A stretch of DNA of 64,000 nt, taken from BD1-7 clade bacterium (GTDB taxonomy: Bacteria > Pseudomonadota > Gammaproteobacteria > Pseudomonadales > DT-91). Below the pieces are notes generated by a model that had not been told where the DNA came from, did not search any database, and saw only the letters and a list, made by a program, of their open reading frames with translations. Position 1 is the stretch's first letter. Each line of letters starts with the position of its first letter. Shown piece after piece: positions 25,653 through 34,154 of the stretch. Position numbers and translations under genes: made by a program. The stretch spans positions 126,477-190,476 of the forward strand of contig CACSIN010000029.1 in NCBI GenBank assembly GCA_902705835.1, given 5' to 3'.

Positions 25653-26545
25653 CAGAACCAGTAAACAAAAAAGAACAACATAATCCAAACAACATCAACA
25701 AAGTGCCAATACCAAGCAACGCCTTGAAACGCAAAATGACGCTCAGGGGTAAAATGGCCCAAAGCACACCTCACCAAAATCACCGCGAGCATCGTCACGC
25801 CGATGGTAACATGCGCTCCGTGAAAGCCCGTCAATAAGAAAAACATACTGCCATAAACACCCGAATTGAGCGTTAAACCGCGCTCGGTATAACTTTCATA
25901 ATACTCAAACGCCTGACAACCAAGAAACGTTGCACCCAGCAGAATGGTAAGCACCATCCAAAACAGCAACGCTTTACGTTTGTTGTGTTTGAGCGCATGG
26001 TGCGCCATCGTAATCGTGCCACCGCTGGACAGCAGCAGTAACGTATTCAACACAGGAATTCCTGATGGGGAGGCAGCCTCTTTAGCACCAAGAAATTGCG
26101 TGTTATCTGGGTTGCTGATCAGCGGCCAGACGGCGGAAAAGTCCGGCCAGATCAGAATATTTGTTAGCGGATAAATATCCCCGCCAAGCAGAGGAATACT
26201 CCAAATACGTGTAAAAAACAGAGAGCCAAAGAATGTACTAAAAAAGAAGACTTCTGAGGTTATAAACCAAATCATTCCGCGTCGAAACGCCGTGCCTTCC
26301 AATCCTTGATAAGCACCATTTTTGTTCTCAGTAATAACTTTGGCAAACCAACCAAACATCATCATCACAATGATCAAAAATCCAACAAAAAATATGTATG
26401 GGCCATACCATTTGTAATGTAACCAGTTACCCAAGCCCACAAAAAAGCAGAATAACCCGATACTGGCAACAATGGGCCAATGGCTGGGTTCAGGCACGTA
26501 GTAACGTGGTTGCGCATCTGCATCATGATTCTGCATGTATGTCAC
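25652..26545 (-). CDS. coxC: Cytochrome c oxidase subunit III
   Basis: A 297-residue membrane protein with about seven helices. It carries the subunit III signatures: FWFITSEVFFFSTFFGSLFF-like helix (TSEVFFFSTFFG), FLLTGFHGAHVTIG and the C-terminal WYWHFVDVVWIMLFFFVYW. It belongs to the caa3/aa3 oxidase encoded just upstream (coxB-coxA-ctaG-coxC) and stabilises the catalytic core. The start is 6 bases after the ctaG stop. It is the last gene of the operon. Confidence 0.95.
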   Translation of the reverse strand: MTYMQNHDADAQPRYYVPEPSHWPIVASIGLFCFFVGLGNWLHYKWYGPYIFFVGFLIIVMMMFGWFAKVITENKNGAYQGLEGTAFRRGMIWFITSEVFFFSTFFGSLFFTRIWSIPLLGGDIYPLTNILIWPDFSAVWPLISNPDNTQFLGAKEAASPSGIPVLNTLLLLSSGGTITMAHHALKHNKRKALLFWMVLTILLGATFLGCQAFEYYESYTERGLTLNSGVYGSMFFLLTGFHGAHVTIGVTMLAVILVRCALGHFTPERHFAFQGVAWYWHFVDVVWIMLFFFVYWF

Positions 26546-26551
26546 CCCTGT

Positions 26552-27079
26552 CTAACGCTCATACAATGTATAAGAAAGTGTTAGCGTCGAATACGCTTCT
26601 GGTATATCCGGCGATATCGACAAAACCAAAGGCAATACTGCAGATTCCCCGGCACCTAACGTTTGTTCAGTGAAACAAAAACATTCCATTTTGATAACGT
26701 ACTGCGCCAGTTCCGTCGGCGTTACATTGGCAATAGCCTGGATCGTCTGCGACTGATCGCCGTGATTAGTCGCATGAAAGTCAATGTGATATTCCTTGCC
26801 CGGCTCAACGCTCATTGAGGGTTGTTTCGTAAAAAACGTCCAGTCTATGCCGTTGTTGGTTACCACCATTTGCAAGTTTACTGGGTTCACCGCCACACCC
26901 GATGACGATTGCATTTGCTGTGGGCCGTCTGCAATTTTGCCGTTAATACCCAACGCCTGGCACAAGGTGTCGTAAAGTGGAACCAATGCAAACGCAAAGG
27001 CAAACATAAAAACAACACCCAGCAGCAGCCATGCTAGCACCCGAGATTTGCGCTTTTCAATCGTCGTTGTCTGTTCCAT
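26552..27079 (-). CDS. ctaG: Cytochrome c oxidase assembly protein CtaG (Cox11)
   Basis: A 175-residue protein with one N-terminal membrane helix (about 13-33) and a periplasmic copper-binding domain. The copper motif CFCFTEQ is present, after PFEP-like elements typical of Cox11 (VMKMECFCFTEQ-type region, then LPLVLSISPDIPEAY). It inserts copper into the copper B site of subunit I. It lies 10 bases after coxA in the oxidase operon. Confidence 0.94.
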   Translation of the reverse strand: MEQTTTIEKRKSRVLAWLLLGVVFMFAFAFALVPLYDTLCQALGINGKIADGPQQMQSSSGVAVNPVNLQMVVTNNGIDWTFFTKQPSMSVEPGKEYHIDFHATNHGDQSQTIQAIANVTPTELAQYVIKMECFCFTEQTLGAGESAVLPLVLSISPDIPEAYSTLTLSYTLYER

Positions 27080-27089
27080 ATTCCACTCC

Positions 27090-28697
27090 CTATTTCACTT
27101 CGGGTGGAACTTGAAAACTGTGATAAGGCGGCGGGGAAGGCAGCGTCCATTCCAAGCCCTCGGCGCCGTCCCAAACCTGATTATCAACACGTTTGCCCTT
27201 ACGAATCGTCCAGATCACATTATAGAAGAATAACAACTGGGCAAAGCCGAAGAAAAAAGCACCGACAGTCATCAATGCGTTAAAGTCCGTAAACATCAAT
27301 GCATAATCCGGGATCCGCCGCGGCATGCCCGCCAACCCAACAAAGTGCATCGGAAAAAACGTCACATTGACGAAGATCGCACTGAGCCAAAAATGCCACT
27401 TTGCTATTACTTCGTTGTACATACGCCCGCACCACTTGGGCAACCAATAATAAATACCGGCCGTCAACGCGAAAACCGAACCTGGTACCAACACATAGTG
27501 AAAGTGGCCGACCACAAAGTAAGTATCCTGATATTGGAAATCAGCCGGCGCAATCGCCAACATCAACCCAGTGAAACCGCCAAAGGTAAACAGAAAAATA
27601 AACGCCAGTGAGAATAACATCGGGGCTTCAAAGCTGAGTGACCCGCGCCATATTGTCGCGACCCAGTTGAAAATTTTCACACCTGTCGGCACAGCAATCA
27701 ACATGGTCGTATACATAAAGAAAAGCTCTGCAGAAAGCGGCATTCCGGCAGTAAACATATGATGCGCCCAAACGATGTACGACAACAAGGCAATGGCAAT
27801 CGTCGCATGAACCATATTGTGATAGCCGAAGAGTTTCTTGCGTGCGAAGGTTGGGATAACGCTCGAAACAATACCAAACGCCGGCAAAATCAGTACATAC
27901 ACCTCTGGGTGACCAAAAAACCAGAATAAATGCTGGAATAGCACCGGATCACCACCGCCGGCCGCATCAAAAAAGCTGGTGCCAAAATTCCGGTCAAACA
28001 GCATCATGGTTACTGCTCCAGCAAGAACCGGCATGATAGCTAGCAGCAGAAATGCCGTAATCAGCCAAGTCCATGCAAACATAGGTAGCTTGTACCACGT
28101 CATACCTGGCGCGCGCAGTGTCCAGATCGTTACGACAATATTCAATGCACCCAGTATTGAAGAGATACCCAACATATGGATGGAGAAAATGAAGAAGTCT
28201 GTACTTGGTGGCGCATAGGTCGTGGAAAGCGGTGCATAGAACGTCCATCCGAAATTCGGACCGCCGCCATCCATGGCAAACGTACTCGCCATCAAGAGAA
28301 ACGCGAAAGGCAAAATCCAAAAGCTTAGATTATTCAACCGCGGCAAGGCCATATCGGGTGCGCCGATCATCATCGGAATCTGCCAGTTTGCGAGCCCAAC
28401 ACCTGCTGGCATTAAAAATCCGAAAATCATGATCAGACCATGCATGGTCGTCAATGTGTTATAGAGATTCGGATCAACCAGAGCCAGACCAGGCGCGAAC
28501 AACTCGGTACGAATGATAAGCGCCTGAATCCCGGCAAAAATAAATGTGCCCATGGCGAACCACAGGTAAAGTGTGCCGATATCCTTGTGGTTTGTGGTAA
28601 ATACCCAACGCTTGATATACGCGAGCACACCAGAGCCGTGGTCATGATGGTGATGCTCAGGGTTGTGAGGATCTTGCGCCTGCATTTCCGTGGTCAT
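27090..28697 (-). CDS. coxA: Cytochrome c oxidase subunit I (aa3/caa3 type)
   Basis: A 535-residue catalytic subunit with 12 membrane helices. Visible are TTMHGLIMIF (heme a ligand region), WFFGHPEVYVLILPAFG (copper B histidine, cross-linked tyrosine and proton-channel glutamate), AHHMFTAGM (copper B histidines) and VVGHFHYVLVPGS (heme ligands). The N-terminus has a histidine-rich stretch (PEHHHHDHGSG). It overlaps the coxB stop by 4 bases. It is the aerobic counterpart of the high-affinity cbb3 oxidase in the same window. Confidence 0.97.
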   Translation of the reverse strand: MTTEMQAQDPHNPEHHHHDHGSGVLAYIKRWVFTTNHKDIGTLYLWFAMGTFIFAGIQALIIRTELFAPGLALVDPNLYNTLTTMHGLIMIFGFLMPAGVGLANWQIPMMIGAPDMALPRLNNLSFWILPFAFLLMASTFAMDGGGPNFGWTFYAPLSTTYAPPSTDFFIFSIHMLGISSILGALNIVVTIWTLRAPGMTWYKLPMFAWTWLITAFLLLAIMPVLAGAVTMMLFDRNFGTSFFDAAGGGDPVLFQHLFWFFGHPEVYVLILPAFGIVSSVIPTFARKKLFGYHNMVHATIAIALLSYIVWAHHMFTAGMPLSAELFFMYTTMLIAVPTGVKIFNWVATIWRGSLSFEAPMLFSLAFIFLFTFGGFTGLMLAIAPADFQYQDTYFVVGHFHYVLVPGSVFALTAGIYYWLPKWCGRMYNEVIAKWHFWLSAIFVNVTFFPMHFVGLAGMPRRIPDYALMFTDFNALMTVGAFFFGFAQLLFFYNVIWTIRKGKRVDNQVWDGAEGLEWTLPSPPPYHSFQVPPEVK

Positions 28698-29848
28698 TTC
28701 TGCACTACCTGTATCGCCTGACGTCTCTTTTTCACCTGATCCGGCGTCACTAAGTCACCGGTATTGTTTTCCCAGGCATTCCGTTCGTAAGTAATAACCG
28801 CAGCCATATCGGCATCTGTCAGTTGGTTCGCGTACGATTGCATCGCCGAACCTTTTACCCCTCTTAACACCAGATCAATATGTTCATCAGGGTTACCACC
28901 AACGGCAACGGAGCTCCCTTTGAGTGCCGGAAATAACTTGCCAATGCCCTCACCGTTAAAGCCATGGCAACCTGCACAATTCTGTTCGTAGACTTGTTTA
29001 CCTCGATCCAACGCAGTCATCATGTTCCAGTCACTGACCGCCTGTTCGTACTTGTATTGCCCTTCATGTTTTGCCACCCAGCTATCGAATTCTGGCTGAC
29101 TGACTGCTTGTACCACGATCGGCATAAAGCCGTGATTAACACCACAAAGCTCCGCACATTGCCCACGATAGGTACCTGGTTCTTCAATATATGCCACTGC
29201 CTCATGGAGAAATCCGGGAATAGCATCACGCTTAACGCTGAACGCCGGCACCCACCAGCTATGAATAACATCTGTTGATGTCACCAAAAATCGCACTTTT
29301 TGGTTAATCGGCAGCACTACTGGATTGTCAACTTCCAACAGATACCATTCAGTTTTTGGCCCTTGATTGTAGATTTGATCCAGTGGTGTTTTGAGCCGAC
29401 TGAAGAAAGATATGTTTTGATCTAGGTACTCGTATTGCCACTTCCATTGCGACCCTGTGACCTTGACCGTCACATCCGCCTCACTAAAATCGTTCATACG
29501 TATCAGTACGTTGGTTGCAGGCCACGCCATACCAGCGAGAATAAAAAACGGAATGACCGTCCACACAATCTCAAGCCAAAGATGCTCATGCGTGTCACCG
29601 ACGTCGCCTTTGTATTTAGAGTGCCTGAACTTGAACATTGAGTAGATCAAGGCACCGTAGACAATGATCGCAATCACTAGACAAAAGCCCATGATGATCA
29701 TATGTAAATCAAAAACATCCCGGCTTATCGGCGTGACGCCCGGAGTCATATTCAGCTGCCATTCGGCTCTTGCGGGTAAACCTGCTAATAACAGCAGCCC
29801 GGCGGCCAAGCAGCGACGGATTTTATAGTTGTTCACAAGACTATCCAT
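28694..29848 (-). CDS. coxB: Cytochrome c oxidase subunit II with fused cytochrome c domain
   Basis: A 384-residue protein: signal sequence ending near LPARA, two membrane helices, a cupredoxin domain with the CuA motif CAELCGVNHGFM (about 231-242) and a C-terminal cytochrome c domain with CAGCH (about 291-295). This fusion defines a caa3-type oxidase. The start is uncertain: the ATG at 29848 puts the signal peptide at the N-terminus, while an ATG at 29887 overlaps the upstream stop (TGATG) and would add 13 residues. It is cotranscribed with the tetraheme cytochrome gene upstream. Confidence 0.93.
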   Translation of the reverse strand: MDSLVNNYKIRRCLAAGLLLLAGLPARAEWQLNMTPGVTPISRDVFDLHMIIMGFCLVIAIIVYGALIYSMFKFRHSKYKGDVGDTHEHLWLEIVWTVIPFFILAGMAWPATNVLIRMNDFSEADVTVKVTGSQWKWQYEYLDQNISFFSRLKTPLDQIYNQGPKTEWYLLEVDNPVVLPINQKVRFLVTSTDVIHSWWVPAFSVKRDAIPGFLHEAVAYIEEPGTYRGQCAELCGVNHGFMPIVVQAVSQPEFDSWVAKHEGQYKYEQAVSDWNMMTALDRGKQVYEQNCAGCHGFNGEGIGKLFPALKGSSVAVGGNPDEHIDLVLRGVKGSAMQSYANQLTDADMAAVITYERNAWENNTGDLVTPDQVKKRRQAIQVVQK

Positions 29849-29886
29849 GTTTGCCGTATATACCCATTTAATGCAATTGAATGCCA

Positions 29887-31581
29887 TCACCAAAGATCAA
29901 AGTCTTTGCCTTCTTGGCTTTTCTGTACCAGATACTTCACTGCTGCAATAATTTCTGATTTGGTGCAGGTTTCACATCCGCCATTGGCAGGCATCGATTT
30001 GTATCCATGCATTGTGTGGCTAATCAGAACTTCCATATTTTTTTCAAGAATTGGCTTCCAGGCATCGATGTCACCAATCTTCGGCGCATCGTCTTTGCCA
30101 CTGTCATGACACGAAGCACAATGATCCTCATACGCTGTTTTTCCAACCGCAACACTCGTACGTTGCGGGCGGCTGCGTTTAGTTGGGTGTTTGAATTCTT
30201 CCCAGTAGCTTGGGCCGAAGCTGTGATACAGCACGTAATCAACCGCATTACGGATCTGTTGATCCGTGCAACTTTCACACGCGCCACGCGCAGGCATGTT
30301 GTTGTAGCCATCAATAACGTGGCGATATAACGCGTTTAAACCTTTATTGGTGAGCCTGTATTCCCAGGTCGCCTCATCGCCAATTTTAGGCGCACCGGTT
30401 TCGCCATTCACATGACAGATTGAACAGACGTTTTCGAACACTTGATGACCACTGGCCAGTGTATTCTGAGAGGCTTTGTAATGACCGACAGGTCTTGGAT
30501 CATCGCTCACTACCGACATCAGGTAATCAACAATCGCATCCTGATCATCTTTCGTCAGATAGCGCAGGCTGTCATGGTTTGCTTCTTCCATCGGCCCGCG
30601 CACATCGCCCGCGTTATTGATCAACTTGCCTTCAATGAATACATCCGACACTTCAAAGTGTGGAATTTTACCTAACCCGCGACGTGTAATATCCGGTGCC
30701 CAATAACCTTCAACAAATGCACCCGTCAGATGATATTTTGCTTTTTCTGCACCGAGTACATTCAATGGGCTGTGGCACATCGCACAATGGCCGAGCCCCT
30801 CGACGATATAACGCCCTCGGTTCCAACGTTCGGATTGGTTTTTATCATTTTGGTAACCACCCACCATCGGCCTAAAATACAGCTTCTTCCATACACTTTG
30901 AAAAAGCCGAACATTAATTGGGAATGGCAAGGTATCGCCTTGATCCAATCGAGACACTTGAGGAATCACCTGTAAATAGGCCCAAAGATCACGCAGGTCG
31001 TCGTTCGAGACTTGCGTAAAATAGACATAGGGAAAAGCAGGAAAGTAGTTTCGTCCGTGCACATCGATGCCATAGCGCATAGCATCGCGGAATTTTTCAA
31101 AACGCCATTGACCGATACCTGTTTGCTTATCTGGCGTAATGTTCGGGGTATAAAACGTGCCAAAAGGCGTGGGAATCGGCAATCCGCCAGAAAATGGAAT
31201 CGCGTTCGATTCTTTGGCGGTATGACAGGCAATGCAATCACCCAGTTGCGCAATATACTCGCCACGTTTTATTTGCGCTGTTTTCTCAGCGGTTAAGCCA
31301 CGAACAACCGGATATTCAGGATATCGATTGATCAACTCGATGGCCAAATTCTGTGCATTAAATGCTTCATCTTCACTTGCCTGCGACTGAGCAGGCATAA
31401 GAACAAAAAGCAAAGACAGCCAGTAAAGCCTGTTTTTACGCTGAATTAGCCGATTAGCATGCGCTTTAATTGGCTTTCTTGTCTGTAGGCTAACGCACCG
31501 ACTCGTGTGATGAAATAATTCCACCAAATGCTTCGCAACACGATGATGTGTATGTGCCACAATCCCCTGAATAGTCGTCAT
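29887..31581 (-). CDS. Tetraheme cytochrome c (AdhB-like diheme half plus c5-like diheme half)
   Basis: A 564-residue exported protein. Four heme motifs are seen: CIACH (116-120), CAMCH (266-270), CSICH (386-390) and CASCH (488-492). The first half resembles the cytochrome subunit of membrane alcohol/gluconate dehydrogenases (FSGGLPIPTPFGTFYTPNIT is typical). The second half is a tandem of two cytochrome c5-like domains, each with MPA-G-C-x2-C (MPARGACESC, MPANGGCETC). A hydrophobic signal lies at about residues 51-68, so the true start may be later than 31581. It precedes coxB directly and probably delivers electrons to the caa3 oxidase. Confidence 0.88.
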   Translation of the reverse strand: MTTIQGIVAHTHHRVAKHLVELFHHTSRCVSLQTRKPIKAHANRLIQRKNRLYWLSLLFVLMPAQSQASEDEAFNAQNLAIELINRYPEYPVVRGLTAEKTAQIKRGEYIAQLGDCIACHTAKESNAIPFSGGLPIPTPFGTFYTPNITPDKQTGIGQWRFEKFRDAMRYGIDVHGRNYFPAFPYVYFTQVSNDDLRDLWAYLQVIPQVSRLDQGDTLPFPINVRLFQSVWKKLYFRPMVGGYQNDKNQSERWNRGRYIVEGLGHCAMCHSPLNVLGAEKAKYHLTGAFVEGYWAPDITRRGLGKIPHFEVSDVFIEGKLINNAGDVRGPMEEANHDSLRYLTKDDQDAIVDYLMSVVSDDPRPVGHYKASQNTLASGHQVFENVCSICHVNGETGAPKIGDEATWEYRLTNKGLNALYRHVIDGYNNMPARGACESCTDQQIRNAVDYVLYHSFGPSYWEEFKHPTKRSRPQRTSVAVGKTAYEDHCASCHDSGKDDAPKIGDIDAWKPILEKNMEVLISHTMHGYKSMPANGGCETCTKSEIIAAVKYLVQKSQEGKDFDLW

Positions 31582-31763
31582 TGGTTTGCCCGATAATCCT
31601 TCAAACTGTTAGCAACCCTGCGGAACCCCGCTTGATTTTCTAAGACTAGTTGAAAATTTTGACTTCGTGGAAACCGAAAAATAGTTTATAACGCCAAGCC
31701 TATTGGCCTTCTTGCTGCCTTTACGTAAGATGCAAATTGTTTGTCGTTACCAGAAATCCATTA

Positions 31764-32162
31764 ATGAAAATGTCGATACGCATCTGCATGCTTCTAACTG
31801 CCGTTAGCCTGATCACAAACGTACAGGCATTAGAAACACGCTGGATTAAAGAAAAGCCCTGGCACGAACAGCCGGTGTTAACCGATACCAATAAGCTCGG
31901 GTGGTTATCAGGTAACTATGCCAACAAACTTGCAACAGCCGCCGATTGGCTGAGAAGGAGCCCCGTCGCAGTTGCTGCGGTGCATGACGAAGGCTCTGTG
32001 GATGCGCTTAAGCCGTATGCCGAACGGCTGGTTTTTTGCGTTGATCAGTCGGCTGAATCCATGCACTTTACCTATGAGATGACGGATGTCGCAACAACCT
32101 GCATGGCGGTATTTGGATGGCTACCCACCGAGGAAGAGCAGCCTATGGATCGCGCTGAGTAG
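31764..32162 (+). CDS. Exported protein of unknown function
   Basis: A 132-residue protein with a signal peptide (MKMSIRICMLLTAVSLITNV, cleavage likely after VQA). The mature part contains KEKPWHEQPVLTD and two cysteines (LVFCVDQ, TTCMAVFGW) that might form a disulphide. The ATG at 31764 puts the signal sequence at the N-terminus; an in-frame start at 31737 is possible. Neither has a strong ribosome binding site. It is divergent from the tetraheme cytochrome gene and converges on a BASS transporter gene. No family was recognised. Confidence 0.6.
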   Translation: MKMSIRICMLLTAVSLITNVQALETRWIKEKPWHEQPVLTDTNKLGWLSGNYANKLATAADWLRRSPVAVAAVHDEGSVDALKPYAERLVFCVDQSAESMHFTYEMTDVATTCMAVFGWLPTEEEQPMDRAE

Positions 32163-32175
32163 TGTCTTTTTCCGG

Positions 32176-33018
32176 CTAGAGAAAACGCCTCACAAGCACG
32201 GCTGGAATCGCAGCCAACACCATAGCAACGGTATAAACAGTGGGAGCACCGACAAGCGTCGGGTCTTTCATCAGATTGACAGCAATAAAAAACGCCAATG
32301 CGCCATTTTGAATGCCAACCTCAATCATCATCGTAAACTTATCCCGCTGAGACGCTTTAATAATTCGCCCGGCAAACCACCCACTTGCCATTGCTAAGCC
32401 CAATAAAACCATGGTTGCAACACCCGTGGTGGCGAACGAACGCACAATATTGCCCCAGTTTTGATACCACAAAATCGCAACAACGATAAAAAATACCCCA
32501 CTCGACAGACTAACAACGCCGGTTTCGATGCGACGACTGAGACCCGGCGCCAAACCGCGCAGCAGCATACCCACGGCCACAGGCAGCAAGGTATGCAACG
32601 CGATATCTTCGACCGTCGAAAAAAATGACAAGGTCACGCCTGAGCCTTGATAACCCAGCAATGGGGCGACACTCAAAAACACAATCGGAATCGTCACCAC
32701 ACTGACCAAACTATTGATCGCAGTTAAGCTCACCGAAAGCGCTGTATTTCCTTGCCCGAGGCGAGTAAAAAAATTCGAGGTTGAACCACTCGGGCAAAGA
32801 GCAACCAGCAGCAATCCTGCTGCTGCCGCAGCGCCCAAACCAAACCCTAGGGCTACCGCGATTGCAAGCGAGGGCAGCAATAGCATTTGAGCCGCTAAAC
32901 TCGCCAATGTAATACGCGGCTGACGCATCAGGCGCGTAAAATCCTGCCATCGAAGACCTAGCCCCATGGCGAACATCATCAGTATTAGTGCCGAAGAGAG
33001 AAGCCATTGCAGTTGCAT
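32176..33018 (-). CDS. Second bile acid:sodium symporter family (BASS) transporter
   Basis: A 280-residue membrane protein with about nine hydrophobic segments. LLLVALCPSGSTSNFFTRLGQ (near residues 90-109) is the BASS crossover region, and MIEVGIQNGALAFFIA near 232 is the second conserved segment, matching MEVGVQNTTLAFGIS in the carrier at 7679. The proteins are clearly related but divergent. AGGAA lies about 10 bases before the ATG. A steroid acid or other organic anion is a plausible substrate, but this is not shown. Confidence 0.86.
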   Translation of the reverse strand: MQLQWLLSSALILMMFAMGLGLRWQDFTRLMRQPRITLASLAAQMLLLPSLAIAVALGFGLGAAAAAGLLLVALCPSGSTSNFFTRLGQGNTALSVSLTAINSLVSVVTIPIVFLSVAPLLGYQGSGVTLSFFSTVEDIALHTLLPVAVGMLLRGLAPGLSRRIETGVVSLSSGVFFIVVAILWYQNWGNIVRSFATTGVATMVLLGLAMASGWFAGRIIKASQRDKFTMMIEVGIQNGALAFFIAVNLMKDPTLVGAPTVYTVAMVLAAIPAVLVRRFL

Positions 33019-33169
33019 ATTGACGAATTCCTAACCGTTTATCTGCTGGCAAACATAACCAATACCCGCACGTTTATCTAACGTCGGTCAGAAAATGTTA
33101 CCTCTCGGGTTCACTGCCGAGATGCTTTCCTATACTTGCGAGACGCCTCCCAAACACGAGAACAACCGG

Positions 33170-33451
33170 ATGACTTCGCAACACAAAAGCCTGGCTCGCC
33201 GTTTTTTCGATTTTTGGCAATACAATACCGGCATATCACATTTGCCTGATGCCTGCTGTCCACACCGGCGCCGTTTTTTAAAACCCTACCAAGCACGCCT
33301 GAAAATCGTTCGGGATTATTGGTTGTACTTTCTTGCCGCTATCCTGATTTTGGAAATAGCAGCCCCATTTGCCGTCGCCGGCTTTCTGGCAAGCTCCTTT
33401 TGGAGTATCGGGTTTCTGGAAGAAACACCCTATCCCGACTGGATGCAATAG
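33170..33451 (+). CDS. Small membrane protein of unknown function
   Basis: A 93-residue protein with a basic N-terminal half (SLARRFFDFWQYNTGISHLP, then CCPHRRRFLKPYQARLK) and one hydrophobic helix (about 54-76, YFLAAILILEIAAPFAVAGF). The start at 33170 has GAGAAC upstream; a longer frame reaches 33095. It precedes the GMC dehydrogenase small-subunit gene by 109 bases on the same strand and could be part of that unit, but no family is recognised. Confidence 0.5.
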   Translation: MTSQHKSLARRFFDFWQYNTGISHLPDACCPHRRRFLKPYQARLKIVRDYWLYFLAAILILEIAAPFAVAGFLASSFWSIGFLEETPYPDWMQ

Positions 33452-33560
33452 GCCGACCACGATTAAAAGCATCGCTCCTGCCAATTTGGTTCTGACAGAA
33501 ATTGATGTAGTCTTGTCGATAGATTTCAACAACCGACCGGCTGTGTCGCTGTGATCGCTC

Positions 33561-34151
33561 ATGAAAAAAACTACACCTACTAATAACATTGATGATGGTA
33601 TTCTGATTCGGCGTCGTACTGTTCTTAAAGTTGGCATGCTTTCATGTGCAACGCTTCTCAGTAGTGGGCTGGTAGCGACACAAACAGGCTGTAGCGCACA
33701 ACAAGCTGCTGCCGGTTTCCTGATTCTACGCCCTCAAGATCTCGTCACATTGAGTGCTCTTACCCCAGCTATTATCGGCTTACCACCAACGAATGAAGCG
33801 CCCGGTCAATCACCAAACAACCGCGAAGCACAAATTCAGAGCAGTCTCGTCGATTTTGATGCCATGGCCAGCCGGTTATCACCATTTGCCCAAAAAGAGC
33901 TGATGTTACTGTTTAATCTCTTGGCAATGTTACCGGCACGGTGGGTATTAACCGGCTCACCCCGCGCGTTGACTGCGCTTTCTCAGACGGACATTACACA
34001 GATACTCAGTTCCTGGCGCGATTCTTCACTCGGTTTGAAACGTAAAGCCTATCTTGCGATAACACGAATGACCCAAATCAATTGGTACAGCAGCCTTAGT
34101 CGAACATCCCATACCGGCTACCCTGGCCCCAACGCAATCGTCGGGAGCTAG
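33561..34151 (+). CDS. Tat-signal small subunit of a GMC-type dehydrogenase
   Basis: A 196-residue protein with a twin-arginine signal (RRRTVLKVG near residues 17-25), a hydrophobic stretch and a lipobox-like QTGC. Position directly before a GMC flavoprotein (4-base gap) and its size match the small subunit that accompanies membrane-bound FAD-GMC dehydrogenases (gluconate dehydrogenase subunit 3-like). The signal probably carries the flavoprotein to the periplasm as a folded complex. No cofactor motif is visible in the mature part. Function is inferred mainly from context. Confidence 0.68.
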   Translation: MKKTTPTNNIDDGILIRRRTVLKVGMLSCATLLSSGLVATQTGCSAQQAAAGFLILRPQDLVTLSALTPAIIGLPPTNEAPGQSPNNREAQIQSSLVDFDAMASRLSPFAQKELMLLFNLLAMLPARWVLTGSPRALTALSQTDITQILSSWRDSSLGLKRKAYLAITRMTQINWYSSLSRTSHTGYPGPNAIVGS

Positions 34152-34154
34152 ACA

